Source: Coix lacryma-jobi var. lacryma-jobi (taxonomy: Eukaryota > Streptophyta > Magnoliopsida > Poales > Poaceae). From it: 64,000 bases of DNA. The first letter of the stretch is position 1. Each line of letters begins with the position of its first letter. The stretch is from contig CM019825.1 in the NCBI GenBank assembly GCA_009763385.1, positions 21,691,499 to 21,755,498 on the forward strand, in the 5' to 3' direction. Shown here in pieces: positions 34,191 to 47,900 of this stretch. A program made the translations under genes and the position numbers. The notes beneath the pieces are model-generated. The model was given only the letters and a program-made list of their open reading frames with translations. It made no database searches and had not been told where the DNA came from.

Positions 34191-36006
34191 TGAACTGTCT
34201 GTGTGGTGCTACTACTATCTGTGTTGACGTACCAGCAGTTGTGGTCTCTAGTGGTATGTTGCACAACTATCGCTGGCCCCGAGCTGGTTGCTATTGTGGG
34301 CTTGTGCGCTTGTGCGTATGGACAGTTGTACTTGCAAGTTCCTGTTACTTATTTGTCGACTTCTAAAGTTGCATTTTTAATTTCAAAATTTAATAACTAT
34401 TTGTTTGTAAAAGCTCTAAATTAAGTAAATATTTATCTATCTTGATTATTTGAACGAGTTTTTCGCACCAATATACTTTATTTTTGCATTTGAAATTTCT
34501 TTTACAACAATGTATATCTGAATTACTATTTTGAGTCCTTCTAGAACCAACTCATAAATGTTGCACATGTTATCTTTTTATACACATTTCAATATAATAT
34601 ATTTTGTAAAATAACTACACAACCATAGATGTCTCATGCACGACCCTAGTAGCTAATTTTCGTGCTAGTTCGGCCCAAGAATCATGGTCTTTTAATCAAG
34701 TTCGACTGGCCTGTGGTCTATTAAGCGTCGGCACCCGATAGAAGAGTGAGCGAGTGACTGAGGAAGGAGAGCCAGTTGCGGCCTGGAGGTGCAGGATGGA
34801 TCCGCTGCGAGAAGGTTACATCCGTCTGCTTCCTCGCTCTTTTTTCGTCACTACATCCTCTCCATATTAGTGACTCAAACAACACAGTAGGCAGGTTTCT
34901 GAGCTCTTGCCTTAGCCCTACCCATTTCTTTTTACCTTCTTCCTGGCACACCTCCTCATAGACACTCAATGTGATGGCACAAATATGTTTCAGTGTTCGT
35001 GCATGTGCTTCTAGCATTGGGTACCGGATAGGACATTAGTAACCATATCTAGTATCTAGACTAACAGATGTAGTTTGTACCGAGAGATCGGAGTTGATTG
35101 TTAATATCTACTACCTTTTGAACTTCGTCGACTCTATGAAAATAGAGAAATCACATAAACTTCATCAACTCTACGAGGACAGCCTTGACCAACTAGATAA
35201 TAATGAACAAAAGAAACTCACCAACATTAGTGCACGAGCAAAAAGACTCAAACAATTTTTACAAATAGACATATAATTAATACCTGTTGTAGTAATATTG
35301 GGCATAAATTGCACATAACAAAGTTGAGAACGACTCGATGTAGAAGACTATAGTATAACCTAAAGAAAACAATTATAACACGTGACTTTTCACAATTCTG
35401 CTAGACACACATTCCAAAAAGCAAAAAAAAACTTGTATCAATATAAAAAACAAAAAAAAGATTCAAATTAACAACCAGCTAAAATGACTGAAGTTGGTTT
35501 TTATGCCACTAAAAATGACACTATGTGACCAAATTTCAATGTACTATCAGTCAAATTTTCTAACATTATTTGGTTAGCACAACCATGTCTCTGTTTAGCA
35601 CTTCTTTCTTAACCAACTAGAATTCCACAATGTTAGAACTTGCGATTCTGAAAAAGTTTTGAACAAGTTTAGAGGGAGGAGACTGGAGAGGAGACGGTCA
35701 AAATAGGGTTTGCAAATTGAGTGGAAGAGAGAGCCCTCCTTGCCCTCATGCTCTTGGCATTATATAGCCAAGTGGTAATTTACAAGCGACCCCTTAGTGA
35801 AAGATGAATTTACAAGCTACTATACTAACTTCTATTGGGCCTCTTTTTGTGGAGTCGACCCATGCACCATATGGGCTCTCCCAATGGTAGAGCTATTAGG
35901 TCATGGCTGGTACTACATAACCTAGTAGTTGCTCATACATAAAGAGGCACAATAAAACTCCAAACCTAGTTGCGAGGATCGCCCTTTGCAACCTACACGT
36001 GCACGC
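34191..36006. other. Intergenic DNA, no gene seen
   Basis: No domain or splice-compatible frame series was found. The stretch at 35640-36006 resembles retroelement flanking DNA (purine-rich leader-like text, TTGGCATTATATAGCC at 35755), but no boundaries can be assigned. It is the insertion target of the solo LTR that follows. Confidence 0.4.
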
Positions 36007-36011
36007 CTCAC

Positions 36012-37930
36012 TGTTGACGGTAGTTAACTCCTATTTTAAACCATCAATTAACCCCATAAATGACCTGAAATGACTCAAAGAGTATAGTTGTAGGGTTTGA
36101 TTCTAACGAGTTCCACGAGTTGTGTCATTCTCACTTGTTTTGCAGAATATTCAATATTTCATCATAAGAAAGTATCTCAAGTGAAGGATAAGAGCACACC
36201 ATCGTGTAGAGCTCGTCGAGACGATCAAAATGGATATATCATCTACCACATTTGGAGTCCCAGAGCGAGAGACCTCGATGAATATGACTTATAAGACTCT
36301 GGAACACTCTAGAAGCATTATCTATATAAAGACCAAGGGTGTAACAAACAAAATTCCATCCGCTGCAGTAAACTAGATCCAGGGACCAGACAGGAAGATG
36401 ACGACAAAGAATCCAACCACGCCACGACTAGTTGCGCAAACTAATCGGAAAGGATATGAAAGGTCCAGAAGACTCCCGATCAAAGAGGGAGGCTGGCGGC
36501 GGCTAGGGGAGGCCGACCAGCCGGAACCCTAGGCTGGCAGGCCTATGCCCACCTGGCAGACACCCCTCCTTCGTACGACGTGACCTAACTGACCTCTACT
36601 TCGTATCTAGGCCCTTGATTAAGGTTGGTTTGATCCAAAGGCATCACACTATATAAATAGCCCCAGACCCCCTAAGGCATTGCATCAAACAAATCAAGTC
36701 ATATTCATTCAGATCATTTAGTTCAGAGGTATTCCTAGAGAGGACAACCAAGAGCTCCACCATCCTAGGGCATACATAGAATAGAATTAGAAGAGTCGAG
36801 GGAAGATAGGATTCCATATCTAGTCGTGAAGAGGATAGGTAAAGCCTTGTAACTTTTCTCTTGTATCAACATTGTTCTTCTATTTGTCTAAGGGGTCTTC
36901 TAGTTCATCATGTTTGTGTTCTAATTCATCATCTAGTTCTTCTAATTCATCATTGTGTTCTTAATCTACTTCTTATTGTTCTTCTAGTTCTTATTCATCT
37001 TCTAGTTCTTGTTCTAGTTGATATTTGATATGACTTATTACTATTTCATGTTCATGATTATAATGTTCATCGTCTACTTTGATTATATGTTTAGCATAGC
37101 TAGGGTATCATTATGTTTATGCTCTTGATCGTATAGCGCTCATTTCGATGATCAAGGGGTGAGTGGTCAACATTGTGTAAGCATGGTGCTTATACATTGT
37201 TTATCTGCAAATACACCCCATATTCCGGACCAGCAAGTGGTAGTTCGCGAGGGTGACTCTTACAGCCTCGTTGATTCCTCTGTATTCCACTCCCCGAATA
37301 TAGGCCTAGTAAGATGCGGTCATCCAGAGGGGATAGACTCTGGATCTGATCCTCCATGCATGATGTCTCTTGCGTATAAATATAAGTTATTCTAATCATG
37401 ATTGCTAAACATAATTGCACTAATTGATGTAGTCTATGACCTATAGTTAGAACCATATTAGGAAGTTAATCTATCTCTTTTTAGTTCTAGTTATGATCAA
37501 ACCCTAGATGGAAAATGCTTTGTGTAACTCTTTTCAGTTTATCTTGTTCTATTTATTTATCTTATTTATTTTATATGATTGATTCCTGTGTTGAGAAGAA
37601 CTTGTGGAACTCTTATCATAATCATACATGTGTGTGTTTTAGTCTATAGAAGTTTATCTCCTGCCACTCTCTTGAGACTTAGAAGTAGAGGCATAATATA
37701 AATAACGATATCTTGGAACTCTCCTAGGTGAAATGCTACAACGGGTGTATTTTATCTGTGCACTTGTGGATAATTTTATTTCATATTTTATAAGGGCATG
37801 ATCATAAATATAACTACATCTCTAGTGTTGCTGCTATTGGTGACAGCCTAGCTTTAAAGGTAACGATGTAAGATTTGTCTACCCACATTTTTGGTGTCGT
37901 TATCTGAAGTGATGCTAAGAGATGTCAACA
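36012..37930 (+). mobile_element. Solo LTR, probably Ty3/gypsy
   Basis: The 1919-bp unit starts TGTTGACGGTAG and ends AGATGTCAACA. The perfect 5-bp duplication ctcac is at 36007-36011 and 37931-37935. A TATA box (TATATAAAT, 36650) is followed by a leader, indicating plus orientation. A pyrimidine-rich block of TTCTAGTTC repeats lies at about 36870-37020. No second LTR or internal region exists, so it formed by LTR-LTR recombination. Confidence 0.88.
36650..36658 (+). promoter_or_regulatory. TATA box of the solo LTR at 36012-37930
   Basis: TATATAAAT lies in the context CACACTATATAAATAGCCCC, about one third into the LTR and followed by a plausible leader. Confidence 0.5.
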
Positions 37931-37935
37931 CTCAC

Positions 37936-38128
37936 TAAAAACTCCATCCCAAAAAAAACCATTCGCACACGACTCTATCATATACATGTTCTAACTCAAA
38001 GGCCTATAGCTTGAAGCGTCTTGTCGCCGATCTTCTTGATGTCTTCATTTTTGGGCCTCGGCTCCTTGGTGATGCTACTGTGAGTTGGTTCATCTGCTTC
38101 ACCCGACATGTAGGTCTTCGCCTCCAGG
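37936..38128. other. Short stretch of older repeat DNA between two solo LTRs
   Basis: It contains GGTCTTCG and TCTTCAT words like those at 49852-50050, so it is the left part of the sequence into which the SIRE-type LTR (38134-49846) inserted. No gene. Confidence 0.5.
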
Positions 38129-39494
38129 ACCTCTGAAAGGTCCTAGTTTAGTTTTGGTAATTGAGTGACAACTTAGGTAGACTAATATGAGGTTATGTAA
38201 ATTACACAGGTGATCATGTGTGAGCAAAATGGCTTGGAGGATGTTGCAAGGCTCACACATGTGATGAAGGAGCTTATTGCATATGTGACATGACATGTGG
38301 TCGTGTGGCTAAGATGGTGAAGATCAAGGCAAGACTTGGCTTGATGGATTGGTTGCGAAGGTGAAGGGCAAGTTGGAGGCTTTGAAGTCATTGGTACCGA
38401 GTGTTACGAGGCTTGAGCAAAGACTTGATGCCGAAGGACCGAAGCAATGGTGAAAAGCAAGTGAGGTCAAGATCGATGGACCATGGAGGCCATGTGATGA
38501 TATGAAGTGGATCATTTATTTGATGATAGGTTGGTGCATGTGTTGCATCAACACCAAAGGAGATGGAATGGAATGCGCAAGGCAAAGGTATATTTGTAGT
38601 GCATTTGATTTCACTGGTCATAGGTGTGTAGAGAAGTTTATGACCGGGTTTAGAATAAATGGTCGTACTATCAAAAGGAGCAAACTTGTTTGCAGATCGG
38701 TCATCTAGTGCCACTTGAGCGATCTAACATTGCATTGTTGCTAGGATCGAGTGGCGTGGTAAGTGAAAGTGAAAATCCTTTGAAAAATGATTGTGAAAAT
38801 ACTAACAGACATGAACATGTTGTTGTACACTTGGTGGTGTTGGCGCATTTGCAAATGAGAAGTTGTTGGAGAAGAAGTTGTTTTGAGAAGAGGTGAAAAG
38901 GTGTTGTGGAGAATTGGGAGAAACTAGTGTATAGTCCCTCTCGCTCCTGCCAAGCTTGCGAGGCAGGATTCAGCATTTTTGAGATGAAGTGGTGTGCTCT
39001 AGGGAGCATCGAACGCTGGTATGAGGGGCATCGGACGCTGGGTCGAGCGTCCGATGGCAAACCCTAGTTGTACTCTGATGTAGAGGATGCATCGAACGCT
39101 GCATCAGATGTTGGTCCGAGCATTCGATGGCAGTGACGTGGCGTGAACTGTTTTAGCAGGGAGCATCGGACGCTGGCCTGCGTCTGATGTGGAACCATCG
39201 GGCGTGTCCGATGTGTGTCTGTCCCCTCTGGAACCTCTGTAGTGTGTCATAAGACACTTGGGTGTAGTGTCTGATGCAAAGGGTCTGGCGCGTTCGATGT
39301 CACTTAACTAGCGCAGGAAGAAGTAAGTAGCCGTTGGGATCGCTCGACCGACGTTGAACATGGAGGACACATGGTGAGAGCGTCCGATGGTTTCAATAGG
39401 AGCGTTCGATGTTAGCGCAGAATGCCCAGTGAAGGGCCATAACGACTAGTTAGCTCTTGGGGCTTTATATAGCATTGGTAACCAGCCTTGGGCT

Positions 39495-42400
39495 TGTGAC
39501 ACCCTAGTGTCAAGCACTGCATTAGGAATTGCAATTAGCTACTAAGAAGCATAAGCAATGCATTGCATCATTTCATGTGCATGAGAGTGCTTTTGCCTTT
39601 GTTTATTTATTTGGATTTGGATTTCTTTTGACTTGATGATTTAAATGGATTTCTGTTTTGGCAAAGAGTTTTATAAAATAGAGAATATTGAGTAGAGTGC
39701 TTTTCATGTTGGAGTTTTGACCTAGTTCTATATAGTGTGTTAAATAAGAATAAGTCAAACGAAATGGTTTATGTTTCAAAATTTGCTTTGTTTATGTGGA
39801 AGATTTAAAAATGGTTTTTAGAAAAAGTGTCTTATATGAAAGTTGTAGAGAAAATTATTTTGAGCAACTTTCATATTTGGGTCAAAACCTAGTTTGGAGT
39901 TTTTGAAACTGTTTCGAATAGTCAAAGTTTGAAAAGAATTTGGAAAAAGATAAAGGAAAACGTTTTCTCCCGCGCCAACCCTTCCGGCCCATCTGGCCTT
40001 TCGGCCCAACTCGCGCGCGCCGGCCCAGCTCGCCCGCTCGCGTGCGCCGGCCCGCTCCCGCACTCGCCCGCGCGCCGCGCACCGCCGCCCGCCTGACGCC
40101 TGTGCCGTACGCCGGCCGCAAGCGCCGCGTGGCCGCCTTCGCCTGCACCGTATCCCGCTCGCCCTATCGCCGCTAGATCGTTGCTCGTTCGATCACGCCA
40201 CGATCCCTGCTCGCCAGTCGCCGCTCGCCTCGCCTGCCGCGCCCGCTCGCCGTGCACGGCATCGCCCGCGCTGCCCCGCCGACCGCGCCGCCATGTCCCG
40301 CCACGACCACCGGCCGGTCAAGCCGATCAAAACCCCGAGCGCACCGCACTCCCCTCTCCCCACTGCCATTCCAGCTCGCCCGCTCTCCCTCTCAGCTCCC
40401 ACGAACGCGCAAGCATCCGCCACTCTCGCCGACCGTTCACCACCATCACTCCCCTCCACCATTCCGGCCACACCCGACCACCACCATCCAATCCCTCTCG
40501 CCAGCCTCTCCGCCTACGCCGTGCACACGTCGTGCACACGCCGTGCGCACATCGTCATCCCCGACCGAGCCCCGACGCCGCCGGAGGACGAAGCGCCTCT
40601 TTCGGTCTGTCAGTCGCCACCGCCGAGCCGCAACGCCGTTCTTCCCCAACCCGAGCTCCACCGACTCCTCTTCTTCATCCTCGAGCTTCACCGAGCCAAG
40701 GCAAGGTGAGAACACCACCCAGTCTCAACGCTACCGTCTTCTACCACCCGTTTCTCTCCGGCCGAGCGCCATGGGCGCCGCCGCGGACCTCGCTCGTGGC
40801 CAAGCTCCTCTGGAGCCACCCGGGCCAAACCAACCCCGTAGCTTTGCTCCTTAAGGTTCACTCGAGCTTTTTGCCTTCCCCAATTTCACCGGCGACCGCC
40901 GGAAATGGCGTAGCCGCGCGTTGCCGCCATCACCATGCGCCGCCGCTCGTCGCCGGCATGCTCCGGCCGTGCGCTAGCCAAACCACCTACACCACTCGAT
41001 GCGCCTCATCGAGTCGAGTTCACAAGCCTAGCTTCCCCGCCGGCGACCTCACCGTCGGCGAGGAATCAACGGTCAAACCTCTCCCCTGTTTTCCGTCTCG
41101 CCCGAGCCCTCGAGCCAGGCCTCGGACGGACGATAGTTTTCCGTCTCGCCCGAGCCCTCGAGCCAGGCCTCGGACGGGCGATGGCTTTCCGTCTCGCCCG
41201 AGCCCTCGAGCCAGGCCTCGGACGGACGATAGTTTTCCGTCTCGCCCGAGCCCTCGAGCCAGGCCTCGGACGGGCGTTTGTTTTTCCGTCTCGCCCGAGC
41301 CCTCGAGCCAGGCCTTGGACGGGCGTTTGTTTTTCCGTCTCGCCCGAGCCCTCGAGCCAGGCCTCGGACGGGCGTTTGTTTTTCCGTCTCGCCCGAGCTA
41401 GGCCTCGAGCGAACCCTCGGCCGCTGTCTCGTTCGAGCCGGGCCTCGAGCGAGCGCACACCTTTCCGTGCGCCGAGTGTTTTTCCAGAAAACGTTTTCCA
41501 AAATGTTTTTCTTTTTTTTTCAGTAAATGCTTGTTTATTTTGTAGATCCTGTTTTGTTAGTTCAAATGGAGTGCTTTCAGTTTTGTTAGCTTGTTTGTGA
41601 GTAGATCTGCCATGGAAAAATATAAAAGTATTTTTGATAGAAGTTTATTTCACTGTTTTCATTTATTCCAGTTTATATGCTTTTGCTAAGATAAATGGTT
41701 ATATACGTTGTCTGGTTGAGTTAATTCCTGGAAAATTTGGTGTAAGTTTATTATCATATTTTACACCTATGAAAAATATATGATGCACTATTTATGTGGA
41801 AAAAGTTTCTGTTATGGTTTAAAGTCCTTTTTGGCTGATTTCTTAGAATAAATGTTAAGGTGTTTTATATGCTGAAATAAAATATGGGAAACTTTGTGTA
41901 GTCTCTGTTCATGAGGTTCAAGCTAAGAAAAATGTAAGCATGATCTGTTATGTGAAGAAATCTGGAGATGCTTTACAAATGTGCTTTTCTGTGTGTTCCT
42001 TTGAAAATTCATGTAAGAAATAGTATAATGTTTCTGTTCATGGAACTTTCTTGATAAGCATAAAATGTGAAGTAGAATCTGGAAAAAATATGAAGTTTGC
42101 TGTTTAACACTTTTTGGATGGAGAGCTAGTTCAAAACACCTTTTTGGGCAGTTTGCTTGTCATTTTTATATCTGCAGTTCTGTATTTTATTTTTAGCTGA
42201 AATTTGTTCAGTGGAGCCCAGCAACTATTGTTTGCCTTCTGGAATTTTTGTGGATTTTTCTGAGTCCAGAAAAGTGCACTTGCAGTTCAAATCTAAGTTT
42301 CTTTTGAATTATTTATTAATCGTCGCATGCAATAGGATCGACCCCGCCGGAGCCCGACCAGGAGCAGGAGATAAGCGCCGAGCAGCAGATTCTGGAGCTC

Positions 42401-44022
42401 CAGCAAGCCGAGAAAGCCGACCCCGTCCCCGTCACTAACTTGCCCGAGTGCCCCTCTCACGAGGCCTCGGTCTTCACCCAAGGCAAGCCCCGGAGCATTC
42501 TAAGTCTCCCAGTGTTTACAATTAAATTACTTGAGTCCTTTTATACTGTGATGCATTAGGTTTAGGAGTTGAATGAATCCTATTTGCTGCATTACTATTC
42601 CTTGATGATTGATTAATATCTACCTTGTTATCCTGTTATTTAATTGCAATGTAGAATTGCTTAGCCTGCTTAATAAAAGTAGTAGTTAAGGATGTCTCCG
42701 TAATACCCTGATGGGTACTTACCGGATCACGGTTGGCTATATTTGCTATCGTGGAAAAGAACCTAAATAGTAATAAAATACGGTCAACTGGAAGGCAAGG
42801 CACAAGTTTGGAAACTTGGGGCAGTCCGTCCGTTGGATCGTGTAGGTTTGTATCGATGTTGGCCCTCGTTCATTTTTGAACGCGCCCTTTTACTTAGGGA
42901 TATGTCGGTGCCGTAATCATCGACCCCAAAGCCGGTTAGAAGCTGTTCGGGCCGGTCTCAACCCGTGTCGTGCCCTCTAGTATGGAAATTGCGATCTGCC
43001 GCGTGAGGCCATCGCCAGGTTCCAATTGGGCGATCCGTGCTTGAACCGCGGCGATTACCACCACGAACAAGCGTCGAGCGGTTGCCCAATGCATGGACCC
43101 GACGGGGAAAGTGTGGGCTGGTATTAAAGGTCTTTCATCAGCTGGTTTGGAATTCGATTCGAGTCGTCGTCTCCTCCGGTTAGTGGGAAACTATGGCGAG
43201 CTTCACCACGATACAACTCCATGTGATATCTAAAGGTTCAACTAAAATGTGGACAAGTCAACTGGATATGGTTATATTATTTGTCTGCTAGACTCAAGTG
43301 TGTGCAATAGTTCAGGTGCAAACCTAGAAGAAGGAATAGGTATAAAAGATGACAGCTCATCATTATCATTAATTACCGCTTATCTTAAATTGAGCTTTTC
43401 GCAAATTCAAGATCCCAGCTCCACCCAAAAAGGCCTTGCATGTCCTTGGTGTCTTTATTTTCAGTTGGACGGGTAAGTCTAGCTGAGTACATTCCCGTAC
43501 TCATTGTTTATCCCATTGTTGCAGATGGCCAGGTCTACTTCGGCTATTGTAAGCACTGCCTCTACCCAGTGGAAGGTGATGAGGAGTAGGCCCAGGGCAG
43601 GGTCGTCCAGAAGCTTTTCCCTTTTCTTTTGCTGGACTGAGACTACTAGTGGCACATTATCTTAAAAAGGGAGGAGTGAGTTGTGTCGAGTGGATTTATC
43701 AAAACAATGTTTTATTTGGACCACGTGTGTGGTGGTCATGTGTTAAAAACTTATTTAAGCTTCCGCACTTTTAAAATTCAGTATTGTAATAACTCCGTTT
43801 TAAATTCCGCACTCTGATATTTTAAATTCGGTTTCATTTTTGCTATGTTGTATCTTTACGAATGTACTCCTTGAACGATGCGATCCTGTATGATGTATGT
43901 TGTTAGAAATCCTTCGAGGTTTCCGGACTACCGGGGTTATATGGGTTCAAGTATGAGTCAAGGTCAGACGGATTTGACTAAGATAATACTTGAGCTCTTA
44001 TAATCAGGACGGTTCCGCCACA
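39495..44022. mobile_element. Very long solo LTR (4.5 kb) inserted in the SIRE-type LTR
   Basis: Ends are TGTGACACCC and GGTTCCGCCACA, with the perfect 5-bp duplication gggct at 39490-39494 and 44023-44027. No internal second copy of the start is visible, so it reads as one LTR of a large gypsy-type family. It includes a GC-rich block (about 39950-41470) with long spurious frames and a 48-bp array, an AT-rich middle, and a second GC-rich patch near 42340-42490. Family name not assigned. Confidence 0.8.
41091..41455. repeat. 48/49-bp tandem array inside the 4.5-kb LTR
   Basis: Six full units start with TTCCGTCTCG at 41091, 41139, 41187, 41235, 41284 and 41333. A seventh, shortened unit starts at 41382. 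Each contains CGCCCGAGCC, CTCGAGCC and AGGCCTCGGACGG. The first four intervals are exactly 48, 48, 48 and 49 bp, and the differences are mainly single bases plus short variation at the unit ends. Long frames on both strands here are a by-product. Confidence 0.9.
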
Positions 44023-44939
44023 GGGCTGGTGGCTGAGCACTCTAGAGCCTTGGTGGCTTGTGTAGATGTGCTTGGGAGCCCTCTAACTCACGTGTGCTTG
44101 CTAATGTGTGAATCAATAGCGAGTGAGTGATTGCTAGTGCGTTGCATTGAGAGATTGCAAGGTGTGGCACTAGGTGATCATGTTGCAAGCTGGTGGTGCT
44201 TGTTACTCTTGGAGGTTGCCATCTCCTAGACGGCTTGGTGATCGAGTCTCCGTCGTGAATCCCGTGTGAAGATTGTGCGTGGCTCCGGAGAAGGATTGTG
44301 AGGGGCATTGTGCTTGCCCCACGGGGATCACGAAGAGCAACTCTAGTAGATTGTGTCATTGAGTTACCCTCACTTGTGGGTGAGTTCTTGCGGTGCTCGA
44401 GTGTTGAGCTAGGTGTGGTGCCTATTAGCCGCTAAACTACCAAGGTGTGTGGTTGACACAACGGGGACTAGCTTGGTGGCAACCAAGTGAACCTCGGGAG
44501 AAAAATCACCGTGCTAATTTTATGTTCATCTTCTTGGTGGTTTGCAAACTCCATTCACTAGCTTGTATTTACTTGTTCATATACATGTGCTAGTGTAGTT
44601 GCTCTTGTAATTAGTTAGCTTGTGTAGCTTTCTAGTTACCTTGCTTGCTTGTGTAGCATAGAAGCTGATCCCGTGAGTGACTAGTTGACTTGTAGTCTTG
44701 CTAGTCACATTGCTTAGTTTGTGTAGCTAAGTTGAGCTCTCTAATTTGGCTTGTGTAGCTTTGTTATTGAGCATTGCTAGTGAGCTTAGGCTTTGTGCTT
44801 TTGCTAAGTGGCTTGTGTAGGAGCTCCTCGGTTGATTGAGTACTAGTTGCCTAAGTTTGTGTAACATTGCAAGCTAGAATTATTTAGGTGAGCTCTAGAT
44901 AGCCCGGCACCTTATTTGCTTTGTTTAGGATCTTTTGTG

Positions 44940-47900
44940 TCGCACCCGGATTTTCGAAGAATTCCAAGTGCCAACTATATGTGTACCCAGGAAGTCCACA
45001 AGACACATATAGCACCAAATATGGAATTTTCTCAAAGACAATGCTTTATTACATATCGAAACATAGTTACAACAAGACTTACATCTAAAACAAAGCAGAG
45101 CGGAAACTACTCTTCGGGACTCCAAACTCCACAGGGACGGTTGACTGGGGGAACACCCGCCTAGAACTCTTGGAACTTCTTCTGTAACTCTTCACTTGAA
45201 TCCACCATCTGGTACCCATCCGGGATTTTTATGTGAACCAACGACAAGCGTCAACTCACCATGCTCAGCAAGTACAACTACGGGGATGCAAGGCTCAAGA
45301 GGTTTGACTTGGTTGACTGCGGTTAGCATTTTAATTTGATCATATATTATACTAACCTTACATTACTAAGTATATGAACCTTGTTGTCCCATAGTGTATG
45401 ATCATCATTATGTTAAAAAGAGGTAAGCCACAAACCACCAACATACCCCACCATGAACCACTTAAAAAGGATCCGAGCCGCTCGTATCCATGAGCACGGC
45501 TGATATATCAGGTTTACACTCTGCAGAGGTTGTACATTTTCACCTTAGGCCGTGATTCCCATAAGCCGGGGAGAGCCAATCCCACATTACCTCCTCTATG
45601 GAAGTACGGCAGGGTTTCACTACGTAGCCTTTCACTAGCTACCCTAACAAGTAGTAGCCGCAAGGTTTAGGCGTCCAGGCGAATGGAGGCCCCCTTCAAG
45701 ATGGCACACCTGACAGCCGACCAGTACACATCTTGACAGGCAAGGAAGCCATTCTTTAACCCAGTTCCCCCCTCTAGCGCCTTTCGGTAACTACTACAAG
45801 CTAGAGAAAGTCTAGTTACACAACTAAGATCAGAGTCATATAATACCCAAGGTTGCACGGGATCTCCCGGGTGACCGCTTTAAAAGATAGTCCCTGGGGT
45901 GGGTCACTGAGCAACACCAGGCTCCAGTGCCCTAAACATGGTTAAAAAGCCTCTTTTAACATTGTTCCATAGTCATTAGTCAGTATTAAACAATTAGCAA
46001 TATTTAGTGCGTAGCATTTCTAGTCATATTATGTAAAACCCTCCCATAGGTACAAGGTATATAGTTCAAGGAGACTAGTATGGACCTATGGTTCATCATA
46101 TTAGACACATGCATAATGATTATTGGATCTTGCATTAAGTAGGTAACAAGGAAACCGTAGGTTATACTTGCCTTCAAAAGCTTGCTTAAACTTGTCCAAC
46201 TTTCCTTCCGGATCATCCTCACATAGCTTCTTCTACCGATAGCAACAAACTGGCGCAAACACCTGAAGATGACCCTAAAAACAGTACACCAAACATTACA
46301 AAGAAATAAGCTATAAAGGTTTTGAAAGCGTATGGGTCATTCTAAGATCGTGCGAGCGCAAAAACTAAGCACAACAACAACTATGATTAAAAGATGTGAG
46401 AATTACAAGGTATAGATGGAAAGGATTGGATTCAGATGAGCAAGGTGGAGTTTGGACTAGAATAAACATATTCTTTAAAATGAAACAAATGGATGTGAGT
46501 TAGGTTCTAACATAAACATAGGGGTTGGCTTGAGAGAGCATAATATATATCATGGAGTACAATAGGGATGGGTTGATAGACTAGAATAGATTGCATATAT
46601 AGGACAATGAGATTGAATTGATATACATCACGTGACACGATATCTTGATATCTAAGCATTGAAGTTATGATGTCGCATGACTGAGCTAGAGTGATATGTC
46701 GAGGTTGATAGATGAGATAGCTATGACATTGTGGTGATAGTGTGGATGTCGAGAGTTGATATAGCATGACTTGAATAGGACGAGTGTATTTGGTTATCAC
46801 TTGCTCGTGCTGGAAAGGTATAACATGAAAGGGTTAGGACAATCGGGTGTATTCTTGTGGGACTATGTCTTTGATTACCAAAAGATGTAGGGGACATGTG
46901 TGCAACACATGGGGTCATGTTGCACGAATAGGGGTAGGACAATCAGATATGCACTTAGGATAGAACGGATTTGACAGAGTAGGTTGTATGCGAATAGGCA
47001 TCATTGGAAGACATGAAGGGTCCATGGATGATATGTTATGGCTTTGGCAACAAGATTCTTCCTCATTTATAGGACATTACATAACAAAGATTATGGTGGT
47101 GGTGGTGGTGGGATAACTAGAACTTGACAAGTGTACGACAACCATGGATTTAAGGCGGATGGAGAGGTTGCACAAAGAACTCGTGTTCTAATTATTACTT
47201 ATTGATATATGAGTGAGATTTTGGATATGTGTATAGGTTGCTTGGGAACATGTCATGATCAGCAAATGCACTAAAGTGGAGCTAGGTCAAGGGAAACATG
47301 ATTATGACGATCAGTGCATCTGTTGAGCATACTCGATGGCAGACAATGGTAGATTTGATGATTTCTTGCATAGTATGACAAAGACAAATGGCGATCCATT
47401 TTGTGGGGTTTCTAGGTACTGTATGGAACATGTTTTGGTGAAGGGGCACGATGTTTTGACCATCGGTTAAGCGGGGAAACAAGATTGCAAGAAGGCATTG
47501 TGAGATTGTCGGCATGGCAGGAGCAGCGATATGGCGATGCTTTTAACTCAAGTTTCATAGTTCATATGGCTAAGCCAACTTGCAGGGATATGTATAGGTT
47601 TATGATACACAATGTGGTAAAAGGGCTTGACCACCGGAGTGGCAGATCATCGGGAACGCGCATGCCAACCGGCATCAGCATTGCTGCGGGCAACAGGGAC
47701 AACCAACACAAAAATGATGATATCTCTTTTATATTTGATCATATGGCCATGAAACTTGGCAGAGGCATGTGCAACTACATAAAAGATGTTCTTGCCAAAG
47801 GATGCACCAAGGGGTTCAATGGATCAACGGGGAACGCTGTTGCCAAAAACAGGGTCAGTGCTGTATGGACAGCAGGGGTAGTAGACACTTGGGACTTCTA

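Noticed and set aside
40181..41401. 406-codon plus-strand frame, Pro/Arg/Ser-rich
   Set aside because: It lies inside a giant LTR, overlaps other long frames on both strands and partly consists of the 48-bp array.
47096..47111. GGT microsatellite
   Set aside because: A simple short repeat within an LTR, without further interest.
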